Source: an uncultured Flavobacteriaceae bacterium
GTDB taxonomy: Bacteria; Bacteroidota; Bacteroidia; Flavobacteriales; Flavobacteriaceae
DNA: 64,000 nt
Assembly: GCA_947502635.1 (NCBI GenBank)
Contig: CANNAN010000001.1
Coordinates: 558,001-622,000 of the forward strand
Direction: 5' to 3'
Shown here: positions 1-10,917 of the stretch, one piece after another
Numbering within the stretch: the stretch's first letter is position 1
Layout: each line of letters opens with the position of its first letter
Made by a program: the position numbers and the translations under genes
Notes under the pieces: model-generated
Database searches by the model: none
The model's input: the letters and a program-made list of their open reading frames with translations, nothing else
What the model was told of the DNA's origin: nothing

Positions 1-393
1 TCACCTTGTGTGCATAGTATCCAAGCAGCTAAATTGGATAGAATGGAACAAGCATATACGTTTTATTTACAGACTTCACGTTTAGATTTAGATGATTATA
101 ATCATGAGGTACATGAAGGGTTGCATATTACTTCAATGGCAGGTACCTGGATGAGTATTGTTGAAGGTTTTGGAGGCATGCGCATTAAGGATGGAAAATT
201 ATTATTTGCTCCAAAAATCCCTAAACAGTGGGAGGAATACTCATTTAAAATAAATTTTAGAAATCATATCATAAAAGTTAACGTCACCCAAAAGCAGACC
301 TATTTTGAAATGCTGAATGGTGATGCCCTTGAAATTTTGTTCAATAACAAACCTTTGCTATTAGAAAACAATGTACTAAAAGCAATAAGTTAA
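1..393 (+). CDS. Glycoside hydrolase family 65 phosphorylase, C-terminal part (cut by left edge)
   Basis: The 3' end of a gene that enters from the left. The frame is open to base 1 and reads S-P-C-V-H-S-I, a typical GH65 stretch, so the GTG start at base 10 in the ORF track is a window-edge artefact. The 130 visible residues hold the end of the (alpha/alpha)6 barrel ('HEGLHITSMAGTW') and the short beta-sandwich C-terminal domain. Known GH65 enzymes are mostly inverting phosphorylases of maltose, trehalose, kojibiose or nigerose. Beside a GH97/GH13 set in Bacteroidota the usual role is cytoplasmic maltose phosphorolysis to glucose and beta-glucose 1-phosphate; that substrate is inferred from context. 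The GH97 gene follows after 44 bp on the same strand, so co-transcription is likely. Confidence 0.85.
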   Translation, partial: SPCVHSIQAAKLDRMEQAYTFYLQTSRLDLDDYNHEVHEGLHITSMAGTWMSIVEGFGGMRIKDGKLLFAPKIPKQWEEYSFKINFRNHIIKVNVTQKQTYFEMLNGDALEILFNNKPLLLENNVLKAIS

Positions 394-419
394 TTGAACA
401 ACATAAGGTGTATTTATAA

Positions 420-2555
<2,136 letters not shown>

Positions 2556-2562
2556 AAATATT

Positions 2563-4542
2563 ATGAAGGGATGTAACCTAAAAAAACGAAAAAATGTAAA
2601 GCCATCACTTTTGATGGGGTTACTGTGTGTATTTGTTTTAAATTTATCTTGTGAAAACCAAAATAAGATTGAGCAAGAAATAGTAAATAAAGCCCCTTTA
2701 ATAATTAATAAAAAAGATATTCGTCGTGTTGAACCCATGAATTGGTGGGTAGGTTTTAAATCAAAAACCTTGCAGCTTTTGGTACATCATCCCAATATTT
2801 CACAAAGAACTCCCGAAATTAGTTATCAAGGCGTTTCCATAAAAAAAGTACACCAGGCCGATAGTCCTAATTACCTCTTTATAGATTTAAATATTTCTGA
2901 AATTACAAAGGCAGGTAAATTTAATATTGTTTTTAAAAAAGAAGGAGCAGAAGATTTAGTGCATACATACGAGTTAAAAGCAAGAGAGAAATTGGCAGAA
3001 GACTACATGGGCTTTAACAGTTCTGATGCCATATATTTAATTACTCCAGACCGTTTTGCAAATGGAAACCCAGGAAATGATACGTTTAAAAATTTAAATG
3101 AAAAAACGATTAACAGAAAAAATGGATATGCCAGGCATGGCGGGGATATAGCAGGTATAACAAACCATTTAGATTATATTGAAGATTTGGGTTTTACAGC
3201 GATTTGGCCATGTCCACTTCTAACCAACAATATGCCTCGTGGTTCCTACCATGGTTATGCTATTACAGATTTATATGAAATAGATCCGCGTTTTGGAACG
3301 CTAGATGAATACAAAACTTTAGCCGCTAAAATGGCAGAAAAAGGTATGAAGTTAGTCATGGATCAAGTAGCAAATCATTGTGGCTTAGAGCATTGGTGGA
3401 TGAAGGATTTGCCATTTAAAGATTGGGTAAATTATCAAGAAGTTTATGAAGCACATAGTAACTCTTGGACAAATGAAAAGACCATAAGCTCTAATCATAG
3501 ACGTACCTCCAATCAAGATTTATATGCATCAGAAAAAGATAAAGAAGGTATGGTAAATGGTTGGTTTGTATCTGGAATGCCAGATTTAAATCAACGCAAT
3601 CCATTTATGGCTCAGTACATTATTCAAAATAGTATTTGGTGGATAGAAACTGTTGAGTTGGGAGGTATTCGACAAGATACGTATCCATATCCCGATAAAG
3701 ATTTTATGAGTAACTGGGCAGGAGCTATAATGAACGAATATCCAAATTTTAGTATCGTTGGCGAAGAATGGAGTTATAACCCATTGCTTATTGGATATTG
3801 GCAAGACGGCGCAAATAATAAAGACGGTTACGATTCTAATTTAAAATCGCCTATGGATTTTGCCATGCAACATACCATTGTACAAGCTTTAAATGAAACC
3901 GAATCTTGGGATAAAGGCTTAGTGAAAATGTATGAAGGATTAGCTAACGATTTTCATTATGTGAAACCAAAAGATATTATGATTTTCCCAGATAATCATG
4001 ATATGAGTCGCATTTTTACACAATTAAAAGGCGATATTGTTAATACAAAAATGGCATTAAGTTATTTGCTTACGCTGCCTAGGATTGTACAAATATATTA
4101 TGGAACAGAAATAGTGATGGACGATTTTGAAAAACCTGGAGATCACGGTTTAATACGAACAGATTTTCCTGGTGGCTGGCAAACTGATACGGTTAATGCA
4201 TTTACAGGTGTTGGTTTAACAGAAGTCCAAAGTGAGATGCAATCATATCTAAAAGCACTTTTGAATTTTAGAAAATCCAGTAAAGCAATTCATGAAGGGA
4301 AAACAGTTCATTTTTCGCCTAAAAATGGTGTTTATGTGTTATTTAGGATGACTGAAAATGAAACCGTTGTTCATATTCTGAATAAGAATGAAGAGGCCAT
4401 TGATTTAGACTTAACCAGATTCGAAGAGATTAATTTACAAGGAAAATCGCTTAAAAATATTATTTCTGGAGAAACTGTGACATGGCATGATAATTTGAAG
4501 TTGGAAACCAAGGGAAGCATTATTTTAACTACTAAATTGTAA
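2563..4542 (+). CDS. GH13 cyclomaltodextrinase/neopullulanase-like lipoprotein (SusA-like)
   Basis: The ORF track starts at a GTG at 2521 inside the GH97 gene. The ATG at 2563 is better: it lies 8 bp after the GH97 stop and opens a lipoprotein signal with lipobox 'LNLSC', giving 659 residues. An N-terminal cyclomaltodextrinase domain ('NWWVGFKSKTLQLLVHHP') is followed by the GH13 barrel and a C-terminal beta domain. The catalytic set is visible: nucleophile D372 ('GIRQDTY'), acid E401 ('VGEEW') and D480 ('DNHDMSR'). Family members hydrolyse cyclodextrins, pullulan and short maltodextrins. As a lipoprotein it sits at a membrane; which leaflet cannot be told. The GH13 gene behind it starts 2 bp after its stop. 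Confidence 0.88.
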   Translation: MKGCNLKKRKNVKPSLLMGLLCVFVLNLSCENQNKIEQEIVNKAPLIINKKDIRRVEPMNWWVGFKSKTLQLLVHHPNISQRTPEISYQGVSIKKVHQADSPNYLFIDLNISEITKAGKFNIVFKKEGAEDLVHTYELKAREKLAEDYMGFNSSDAIYLITPDRFANGNPGNDTFKNLNEKTINRKNGYARHGGDIAGITNHLDYIEDLGFTAIWPCPLLTNNMPRGSYHGYAITDLYEIDPRFGTLDEYKTLAAKMAEKGMKLVMDQVANHCGLEHWWMKDLPFKDWVNYQEVYEAHSNSWTNEKTISSNHRRTSNQDLYASEKDKEGMVNGWFVSGMPDLNQRNPFMAQYIIQNSIWWIETVELGGIRQDTYPYPDKDFMSNWAGAIMNEYPNFSIVGEEWSYNPLLIGYWQDGANNKDGYDSNLKSPMDFAMQHTIVQALNETESWDKGLVKMYEGLANDFHYVKPKDIMIFPDNHDMSRIFTQLKGDIVNTKMALSYLLTLPRIVQIYYGTEIVMDDFEKPGDHGLIRTDFPGGWQTDTVNAFTGVGLTEVQSEMQSYLKALLNFRKSSKAIHEGKTVHFSPKNGVYVLFRMTENETVVHILNKNEEAIDLDLTRFEEINLQGKSLKNIISGETVTWHDNLKLETKGSIILTTKL

Positions 4543-4544
4543 AA

Positions 4545-6005
4545 ATGAAAAAGCTAATCATCGCAACAGCATCATTAATGTTTATTTTTTCTTGTAAAAA
4601 TGAAAAAACATCAAGCCCTAAACCTGAGGTTGAAGATGCTAAAGTAGAATCAATAAGTGAAGCGCAGGAAGTAGCAACTTTAGTTGAAATAGAACCAATT
4701 AATGATGCTATTTTAGAACAAGGAATTATTTACGAAGCTAATATTCGTCAGTATTCACCAGAAGGGACTTTTAATGCATTTACCAAAGATATTCCAGAAT
4801 TAAAGCAATTAGGAGTAAAGATTATTTGGCTCATGCCCGTATTTCCAATATCCCAAACCAAGCGAAAAGCTACAGGAGGTGAATTTGCAAGCTTAATTAA
4901 AGATGAAGCAAAAAGAAAAAAAATGCTAGGTAGTTACTATGCGATTTCAGATTTTACAAAAATAAATCCAGAGTTTGGGACTATTTCAGATTTTAGAGCC
5001 TTGGTTAACGAAGCTCATAAAAATGGTATGTATGTCATTCTGGATTGGGTAGCTAATCATACAGGTTGGGATCATGAGTGGTTAAAAAATCATCTAGATT
5101 ATTATACACATAATGAGAAGGGGGATGTTATACATCCTGAAGAAACAGATTGGACAGATGTTGCCGATTTAAATTATGATAACAAAGAGATGCGTAAAAC
5201 TATGATTGCCGATATGAGCTATTGGATTACAGAAGAAGGCATTGATGGATTCAGATGTGATGTAGCAGGTTCTGTGCCCGTAGATTTTTGGCAAGAGGCT
5301 ATTCCTCAATTACGTTCGAAAAAAGATATTTTTATGTTGGCAGAAGCTTGGGAACCAGAGCTCTTAAAAGCGAACTTATTTGATATGGCTTATGCCTGGG
5401 ATGGGCATCATTTATTAAATGATATGGCTAAAGAAGAAAAGTCTTTAAAAGATTGGGATACCTATGCAACAAAAGTAGTATCAGATTATGAAAAAGATGA
5501 TATTCTTATGAATTTTGTGACAAACCACGATGAAAATTCATGGAATGGTACCATACAAGAGCGTATGGGAGATGCCTCGGAACTTATGACGGTGTTTAGT
5601 TATATAATTCCTGGTATGCCATTAATTTATTCTGGACAGGAATATAATTTAAATCACCGTTTAAAATTTTTCGAAAAAGATGCCATTCCAAAAGGGAAAG
5701 GCAATATGTGGAATGTGTTAGAAAAACTGGGAACACTTAAAAATAAAAATGTAGCCTTAAACGGAGGCAAACAAAGTGCTTCTTACCTTATTTTTGAAAC
5801 AGATAATGAAAATGTTTTAAAATATATTAGAAGTAAAGATGGTAAAAAAATAATCTTTATAGCTAATTTTTCTAGTAAGCCACAAACTTTTAAAATGACT
5901 GATGAAGGCATTTTTTTAGATTATATGGCTAATGAGGATATCCTTTTTAATAACGAAGACGTAACACTTGCCCCATGGGCCTATAAAATTTTAATTGATT
6001 TATAA
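4545..6005 (+). CDS. GH13 alpha-amylase-family lipoprotein
   Basis: 486 residues with lipobox 'FIFSC' and a Ser/Pro/Glu-rich linker of about 45 residues before the catalytic barrel. Conserved GH13 regions are 'DWVANHTGWD', nucleophile D239 in 'GFRCDVAG', acid E267 in 'LAEAWE' and D329 in 'TNHDEN'. The compact 'YEANIRQYSPEGT' opening of the barrel is common in Bacteroidota alpha-amylases acting on maltodextrins. The start codon follows the previous stop by 2 bp and the next gene begins at the base after its stop, so translation is tightly coupled through three GH13 genes. Exact specificity (alpha-amylase or glucan hydrolase) is not decided by the sequence. Confidence 0.87.
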   Translation: MKKLIIATASLMFIFSCKNEKTSSPKPEVEDAKVESISEAQEVATLVEIEPINDAILEQGIIYEANIRQYSPEGTFNAFTKDIPELKQLGVKIIWLMPVFPISQTKRKATGGEFASLIKDEAKRKKMLGSYYAISDFTKINPEFGTISDFRALVNEAHKNGMYVILDWVANHTGWDHEWLKNHLDYYTHNEKGDVIHPEETDWTDVADLNYDNKEMRKTMIADMSYWITEEGIDGFRCDVAGSVPVDFWQEAIPQLRSKKDIFMLAEAWEPELLKANLFDMAYAWDGHHLLNDMAKEEKSLKDWDTYATKVVSDYEKDDILMNFVTNHDENSWNGTIQERMGDASELMTVFSYIIPGMPLIYSGQEYNLNHRLKFFEKDAIPKGKGNMWNVLEKLGTLKNKNVALNGGKQSASYLIFETDNENVLKYIRSKDGKKIIFIANFSSKPQTFKMTDEGIFLDYMANEDILFNNEDVTLAPWAYKILIDL

Positions 6006-7664
6006 ATGAGATGCTTTTTATTAATATTATACTGTTTAGTATGTCTTAATTCGTGTGGTATACAAAAAAATAAAACGACTAAAACAAACAAAGAAACACC
6101 ATTTATATGGGAAGCAGCTAACCTATATTTTTTACTTACAGATCGTTTTAATAATGCAGACTTTTCTAATGATATTAATTTTAATAGAACAGCAAAAACA
6201 GCCAAGCTTCGTGGTTTTAAAGGAGGTGATATAAAAGGAATAACTCAAAAAATTAAAGCAGGGTATTTTACAAATTTAGGAATCAATGCTATTTGGTTGA
6301 CACCAATTGTTGAACAAATTCATGGAGGTACAGATGAGGGGACTGGATTAACCTACGGTTTCCATGGGTATTGGGCCAGAGATTGGACCGCTTTAGACCC
6401 AAATTTTGGTACCAAAGAAGATCTGCACGAATTAGTTGCTGCAGCACATAAAAATGGTATTAGAATTGTATTGGATGCCGTAATTAATCATATAGGGCCT
6501 ATTACAGATAAAGATCCTGTTTGGCCTGAAAATTGGGTTAGAACACATCCAAAATGTAACTATAAAACATACGATGCTACCATAACTTGTACACTTGTTG
6601 ATAATCTACCAGATATAAAAACAGAAGTCAATGCGCCAGTTAGCTTACCAGCTCAAATTATAGAAAAATGGAAAAAGGAAGGACGTTATGAGCAAGAAGT
6701 AGCTGAATTAAATGATTTTTTTAATAGAACAGGATACCCTAGGGCACCTAGGTTTTATATTATAAAGTGGTTAACCGATTATATTACCGAATTTGGAATT
6801 GATGGCTACCGTTGCGATACTGTAAAACATACCGAAGAAAATGTGTGGCAAGAATTTAAGGCCGAGTGTGATTATGCTTTTGCTGAATGGAAAAAAAATA
6901 ATCCCGATAAAGTATTGGATGATAACAACTTTTATTTAGTTGGAGAAATTTATAATTATGGAATCAACACAGGGCAATACTATGATTTTGGAGATAAAAG
7001 AGTTAATTATTTTGATAATGCATTTCAAAGTCTAATCAATTTTCAGTTTAAATGGAATGCTGCTCAACAAGATTATGAAAAACTATTTAGTAGTTATTCA
7101 AATTACTTAAAAACCGACTTAAAAGGTTTTGGCACCCTAAATTATTTAACATCACACGATGACGGGAAACCTTATGATGCATCACGTGAAAAACCTTTTG
7201 AAACGGCAACAAAGCTATTGCTCGCACCAGGAACTTCTCAGGTTTACTATGGTGACGAGTCTGCACGGCCTTTAATTATTGAAGGCACAGAAGGAGATGC
7301 CACTTTACGATCTTTTATGAATTGGGATGCCATTAAAAATGATGTAAAAACAAAAAAAATATTGTTACACTGGCAAAAATTAGGAAGGTTTAGGGTTAAT
7401 CATCCAGCCATAGGTGTAGGAATTCATCAAATGATAAACCAAGAACCTTATGTGTTTTATAGACGTTTTTCAAAAGACAATTATAATGATTTAGTGTTAG
7501 TTGGATTAGGTTTGCCAAAAGGGAAAAAAATACTGGATGTATCTGAAGTATTTAAAAATAATGAAGTGCTTCGTGATGCATATTCAAATAAGAAAGTAAA
7601 GGTTAAAAATGGAAAAGTATTGGTCGATTCCGAGTTTAGTATCGTTTTGTTAGAAAAGAAGTAA
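6006..7664 (+). CDS. GH13 alpha-amylase lipoprotein, MalS-like
   Basis: 552 residues. ATG at 6006 directly abuts the TAA of the previous gene. The lipobox is 'CLNSC'. GH13 motifs: 'VLDAVINHIG', nucleophile D271 in 'GYRCDTVKH', acid E314 in 'LVGEIYNYG' and D385 in 'TSHDDGK'. The 'RCDTVKHTE' form of region II and the long insert with two cysteines after region I resemble periplasmic MalS-type amylases (subfamily GH13_19), which release maltohexaose and shorter products. The subfamily assignment is an inference. This is the last gene of the alpha-glucan operon; the next gene is convergent. Confidence 0.86.
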   Translation: MRCFLLILYCLVCLNSCGIQKNKTTKTNKETPFIWEAANLYFLLTDRFNNADFSNDINFNRTAKTAKLRGFKGGDIKGITQKIKAGYFTNLGINAIWLTPIVEQIHGGTDEGTGLTYGFHGYWARDWTALDPNFGTKEDLHELVAAAHKNGIRIVLDAVINHIGPITDKDPVWPENWVRTHPKCNYKTYDATITCTLVDNLPDIKTEVNAPVSLPAQIIEKWKKEGRYEQEVAELNDFFNRTGYPRAPRFYIIKWLTDYITEFGIDGYRCDTVKHTEENVWQEFKAECDYAFAEWKKNNPDKVLDDNNFYLVGEIYNYGINTGQYYDFGDKRVNYFDNAFQSLINFQFKWNAAQQDYEKLFSSYSNYLKTDLKGFGTLNYLTSHDDGKPYDASREKPFETATKLLLAPGTSQVYYGDESARPLIIEGTEGDATLRSFMNWDAIKNDVKTKKILLHWQKLGRFRVNHPAIGVGIHQMINQEPYVFYRRFSKDNYNDLVLVGLGLPKGKKILDVSEVFKNNEVLRDAYSNKKVKVKNGKVLVDSEFSIVLLEKK

Positions 7665-7682
7665 GACATGGAGCGATTATAC

Positions 7683-7708
7683 AGGATTTCACAATACTAC
7701 AAAATCCT
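7683..7708. terminator. Possible weak terminator between convergent genes
   Basis: A 7-bp inverted repeat (aggattt / aaatcct) with a 12-base loop lies in the 59-bp gap between the convergent GH13 and ThuA-domain genes. The T-rich tract behind it is interrupted, so termination is only suggested by position. Confidence 0.3.
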
Positions 7709-7723
7709 CAATATGTGTTTTTG

Positions 7724-9631
7724 TTAGTCTTTAATAGAAGGTCTTAATACAGGATTTTTGCTAGTAGGAAAATCTGATGCAACGTAGTTGTCTACCTCAT
7801 TTCCACTTAACCATTGCAGCGACCGTGTCATACTTTGTTGAAAAGCAGCACAACGCATGCTAGGAGGCCATTCTTGATTATGCCATAAATGACCATATGT
7901 TGAACAGTAAACTTTCCCTTTACCATACTTAACAACCCATTCCATTGGGAAGTTTAAACCAGTTTTTTCATCTTTTGCATACGAGATTACTTTTAGGTTT
8001 TGCTTTGTACCTCTTCCATAGCGATATACTTCTATATCTGCTCCTAGCCACTTTTTTGGCATTCCAAGATGAATTGGGTGATTGCCCAGCCTAGTAATCA
8101 ATACATCTCTACGTTTACCATGTCCTGTATTTTCGCCTGTTCCTTTAGGTATAATCTTTAACTTTTCAGATTCATCAATGGTTATAGCAATACCAAAATC
8201 TTTATTACGCCAACCTAAACCTATTATGTCATTGTAGGCCTGCCAGCCTTTAAAAGCATTAGTGGCACCATGGTACATATACACACCACCACCTTCTTTA
8301 ACATATTTTTCAAATGATATTTTTACTGCATCTGGCCATTGAAGACTGGCTTCTTTATTAATATTATTACATGTTTGAATGACGACAGGATAATTTGAGA
8401 AATTAGGACGCCATTTTTCCCATTCAGATGGATTGCTCATTTGATTAGGACAGGTGCTAACTGATACATCAAATTTCCCACTAGCTTCCAATATTTTCTT
8501 CAAATACGTTGTATTCAATTGCCAATGATGATTACTAAAACCATCTACTATTAGAACAGGTATTTTTTTGGGAGTAACAAGATCACTTATTTTTTCAATT
8601 CGAATGTTGTCATATAAAATACCCCCTCCAACGGTGAGTGCTGTAGAAAACATAGAAAGTTTTACTTTCCCATTTGGCGGTGCTATAAAGTCATAAGTAA
8701 CTTCCTCCCAACGTGGTGCTTTTACTAGTTTATTGCGACTTAGACTCAATACCAATTTATCATTAAGAAAAATCTCGCCAGTAAGTGAATCTTCTTGATT
8801 CCAATATTTATGGCGAGCGTATAAAAACGATAACCTATAATTTGTTTTTGGAATCAAATGACTAACAGTTTGTGCAATGCCTCCTGGGCCATGACCACCA
8901 AGATCAATAACCCATTTTCCATGCGGAGTACCGTAATGGTCAATAGCAATAAGGTCGATGTTTTCTCTCATAATCAACCATCCAGGAAGTTGTTGACCAA
9001 AAAGATGAGGATTACTAGCATTATTATCTACTGTCATCTCAAAACTTCCATTAACCAAATGATTGCTAACAGGAGGCGCTAATGGTAAGCCTTCTTCTAT
9101 TCGAAGATTATCAATTATTAAACCCGTTTTTCCAATTGTAGTAGATACAAACTCTAGTGAGGCAACTCCTTTAGTTGATGATTTAAATGCAAAGCCAATA
9201 CCTCCAATATAGTTTGGAGCATGAGAAAGGTTACGAAGTGTCGTTATTTTTTCACCATTTACAAAAATGTCTGCAGTAGCCAAAGTTCCTGACTCATCAC
9301 GATTTCTGGTTTTTTGATCTGCATATTCGAATTTTAAAGTATAATCGCTGTTCTTTTTTAAGCCTTTAATTGTTTGTTGAATGGCTCCTGGTTGATTGCC
9401 GTTTAAATCCAGTACTTGGTTCCCGTTAGCAGCCGAAAATACTGAGCCAGTAATTAATTCTACATTACCTCTACTTACTTTCCAACCGTTTAGTTTTTTT
9501 ACAATTTGTCTTTCAGACTTAATTACTTTCTTTTCAAATGAAGCATTCTTTATTTGAGCTTGCGTAAAAATCGTGTTACTTAGCAAAATAAGATTTAACA
9601 CGATAAGTTTTTTATAACAAATGGTCTTCAT
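7724..9631 (-). CDS. Secreted protein with two DUF642-like domains and a ThuA domain
   Basis: 635 residues with a signal peptide (about 1-25, 'TIFTQAQ'). Two related beta-sandwich domains follow (about 26-185 and 190-350). Both start with an 'NASFE'/'NGSFE' motif and contain 'VLDLNGNQPGAIQQT' or 'VIDLGGHGPGGIAQT', which is the DUF642 carbohydrate-binding signature. From about 354 on comes a ThuA (trehalose-utilization, class I amidotransferase-like) domain: 'KIPVLIVDGFSNHHW', 'GGGVYMYHGATNAF', 'GKGKVYCSTYGHLWH'. ThuA works with ThuB in rhizobial trehalose use through 3-keto sugars, and many ThuA domains occur in secreted Bacteroidota proteins of undefined role. It is transcribed behind an AraC gene and near the PQQ/DUF1080 fusion, which suggests a shared keto-sugar function. 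Confidence 0.8.
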   Translation of the reverse strand: MKTICYKKLIVLNLILLSNTIFTQAQIKNASFEKKVIKSERQIVKKLNGWKVSRGNVELITGSVFSAANGNQVLDLNGNQPGAIQQTIKGLKKNSDYTLKFEYADQKTRNRDESGTLATADIFVNGEKITTLRNLSHAPNYIGGIGFAFKSSTKGVASLEFVSTTIGKTGLIIDNLRIEEGLPLAPPVSNHLVNGSFEMTVDNNASNPHLFGQQLPGWLIMRENIDLIAIDHYGTPHGKWVIDLGGHGPGGIAQTVSHLIPKTNYRLSFLYARHKYWNQEDSLTGEIFLNDKLVLSLSRNKLVKAPRWEEVTYDFIAPPNGKVKLSMFSTALTVGGGILYDNIRIEKISDLVTPKKIPVLIVDGFSNHHWQLNTTYLKKILEASGKFDVSVSTCPNQMSNPSEWEKWRPNFSNYPVVIQTCNNINKEASLQWPDAVKISFEKYVKEGGGVYMYHGATNAFKGWQAYNDIIGLGWRNKDFGIAITIDESEKLKIIPKGTGENTGHGKRRDVLITRLGNHPIHLGMPKKWLGADIEVYRYGRGTKQNLKVISYAKDEKTGLNFPMEWVVKYGKGKVYCSTYGHLWHNQEWPPSMRCAAFQQSMTRSLQWLSGNEVDNYVASDFPTSKNPVLRPSIKD

Positions 9632-9806
9632 GATATAAATTTAATGTTTCTTGAAGTACATCAAAATTTCTTTGAGCACTCATTATTTGCAAATAAAGCA
9701 ATAGTAATAACAAATACCTATCTCTACATTATCTATAAACGACAATATCTTGTCATATACAACATCACTATGTGGCTAATGAGTAGTTATAAAATAGTAC
9801 TCCATA

Positions 9807-10661
9807 CTATTTCTTATATTCTTTTTTAAATTCTATAGGAGATCTTTTGGTTATAGCTCTAAATTGTTTATTAAAATTCGACAAGGTTCTAAATCCACTA
9901 GAATAACATGCTTGTGATGCATTCATTTTTTGTTCGATGAGTAGTTTGCAGGCGTAACCTATTCGTATTTCACTAAGAAAATCTGAAAACGTTTTATTAG
10001 CATGCATTTTAAAATAACGACTAAAAGAGGTGGAAGTCATATTCGTTAATTCTGCCATTTCTGAAATAGAAATTTTTTGCTTAAAGTGTTTTGTAACATA
10101 AGTGTATACTTTATTCATTCGTTCTGAATCACCTTCTTTTAATGAATTGGTATAGCCAGCACTGGTCAGTGTTTCTATTTCATCGCTTTTAGAGAGACAA
10201 TTTAAAATATTTAATAACTCTAAAACGCCATCAAAACCTTCCAGATATGGGAGGTTTAAAAGCATTTTTGTAATATCTTTTAATGTTTTACCTTTAACAG
10301 ATATCCCTCTTAAACTTAGTTTTAAGAGATGTTTCAATTTTATAACTTCTACTTTATTAAAAAAAATGTTATCCATAAAATTATCATGGAAATAGACTAC
10401 AATGCCTTCAGACCAATCTTGAGGGCTTTCATAATCGCTACGCCAAAGATGCGGTAAATTAGGGCCAGTAAAGGTTACACTTCCTTCTTTATATCGTTCT
10501 ATATTATCACCAATAAATCGTGTTCCACTTCCCTTTAAAACAATAAAAAGTTGATATTCTGAATGAAAGTGCCAATTGGGGTCAAAAAAAGGCTGTTTAA
10601 GCTTTTCGACAATATAAATACGTGTTTTTGGTATGGGTGATTTTTGTAAAGCCGATTTCAT
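9807..10661 (-). CDS. AraC-family transcriptional regulator
   Basis: 284 residues. The N-terminal half is an AraC-type cupin ('WHFHSEYQLFIVLKGSGTRF'). The C-terminal 100 residues are a double helix-turn-helix with 'ISISEMAELTNMTSTSFSR' and the second motif ending 'FRAITKRSPIEFKKE'. Cupin-type AraC regulators usually bind a sugar. The gene is divergent from the PQQ/DUF1080 fusion (257 bp between starts) and lies upstream of the ThuA-domain gene in the same direction, so it most likely controls these flanking genes. It is not a hybrid two-component regulator. Confidence 0.9.
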   Translation of the reverse strand: MKSALQKSPIPKTRIYIVEKLKQPFFDPNWHFHSEYQLFIVLKGSGTRFIGDNIERYKEGSVTFTGPNLPHLWRSDYESPQDWSEGIVVYFHDNFMDNIFFNKVEVIKLKHLLKLSLRGISVKGKTLKDITKMLLNLPYLEGFDGVLELLNILNCLSKSDEIETLTSAGYTNSLKEGDSERMNKVYTYVTKHFKQKISISEMAELTNMTSTSFSRYFKMHANKTFSDFLSEIRIGYACKLLIEQKMNASQACYSSGFRTLSNFNKQFRAITKRSPIEFKKEYKK

Positions 10662-10690
10662 TTAAATAATGGTAGAATTTCAATAAGAGA

Positions 10691-10720
10691 GATAAGTCTT
10701 ACGCCCTGTGCGTTAGTAAG
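10691..10720. promoter_or_regulatory. Candidate operator in divergent AraC/PQQ gap
   Basis: An imperfect inverted repeat (cttacgccctgtgcgttagtaag) lies about 30 bp in front of the AraC start and in the control region of the divergent fusion gene. It is the only GC-richer dyad in the gap, hence a possible binding site for the AraC protein. Function is inferred only from position. Confidence 0.3.
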
Positions 10721-10819
10721 ATGCTAATTTATCATTAAATTTTATAAACAAAAGTTTTTATGATATAATAAAGTCTATTATGGGTAAAAAACAGTTCTTT
10801 TTCTTACAAGGAATTGAAT

Positions 10820-10827
10820 TAATTTTG
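10820..10827 (+). promoter_or_regulatory. Candidate -7 promoter element of the PQQ/DUF1080 gene
   Basis: TAATTTTG matches the Bacteroidota -7 consensus TAnnTTTG exactly and lies 90 bp before the chosen start at 10918. No clear -33 TTTG is seen at the usual spacing, which would fit a promoter needing an activator such as the neighbouring AraC protein. Confidence 0.45.
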
Positions 10828-10917
10828 TCACGAAATCATGAAAACTATTATTCTAATAAGAAGGTTTGAATTAAATCTTGCAACTTTAATATGTTAAAAT
10901 CATATTACATATATACT

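Noticed and set aside
10-393. ORF-track start (GTG) of the first gene
   Set aside because: The frame is open to base 1 with GH65 sequence before the GTG, so the gene is simply cut by the window edge.
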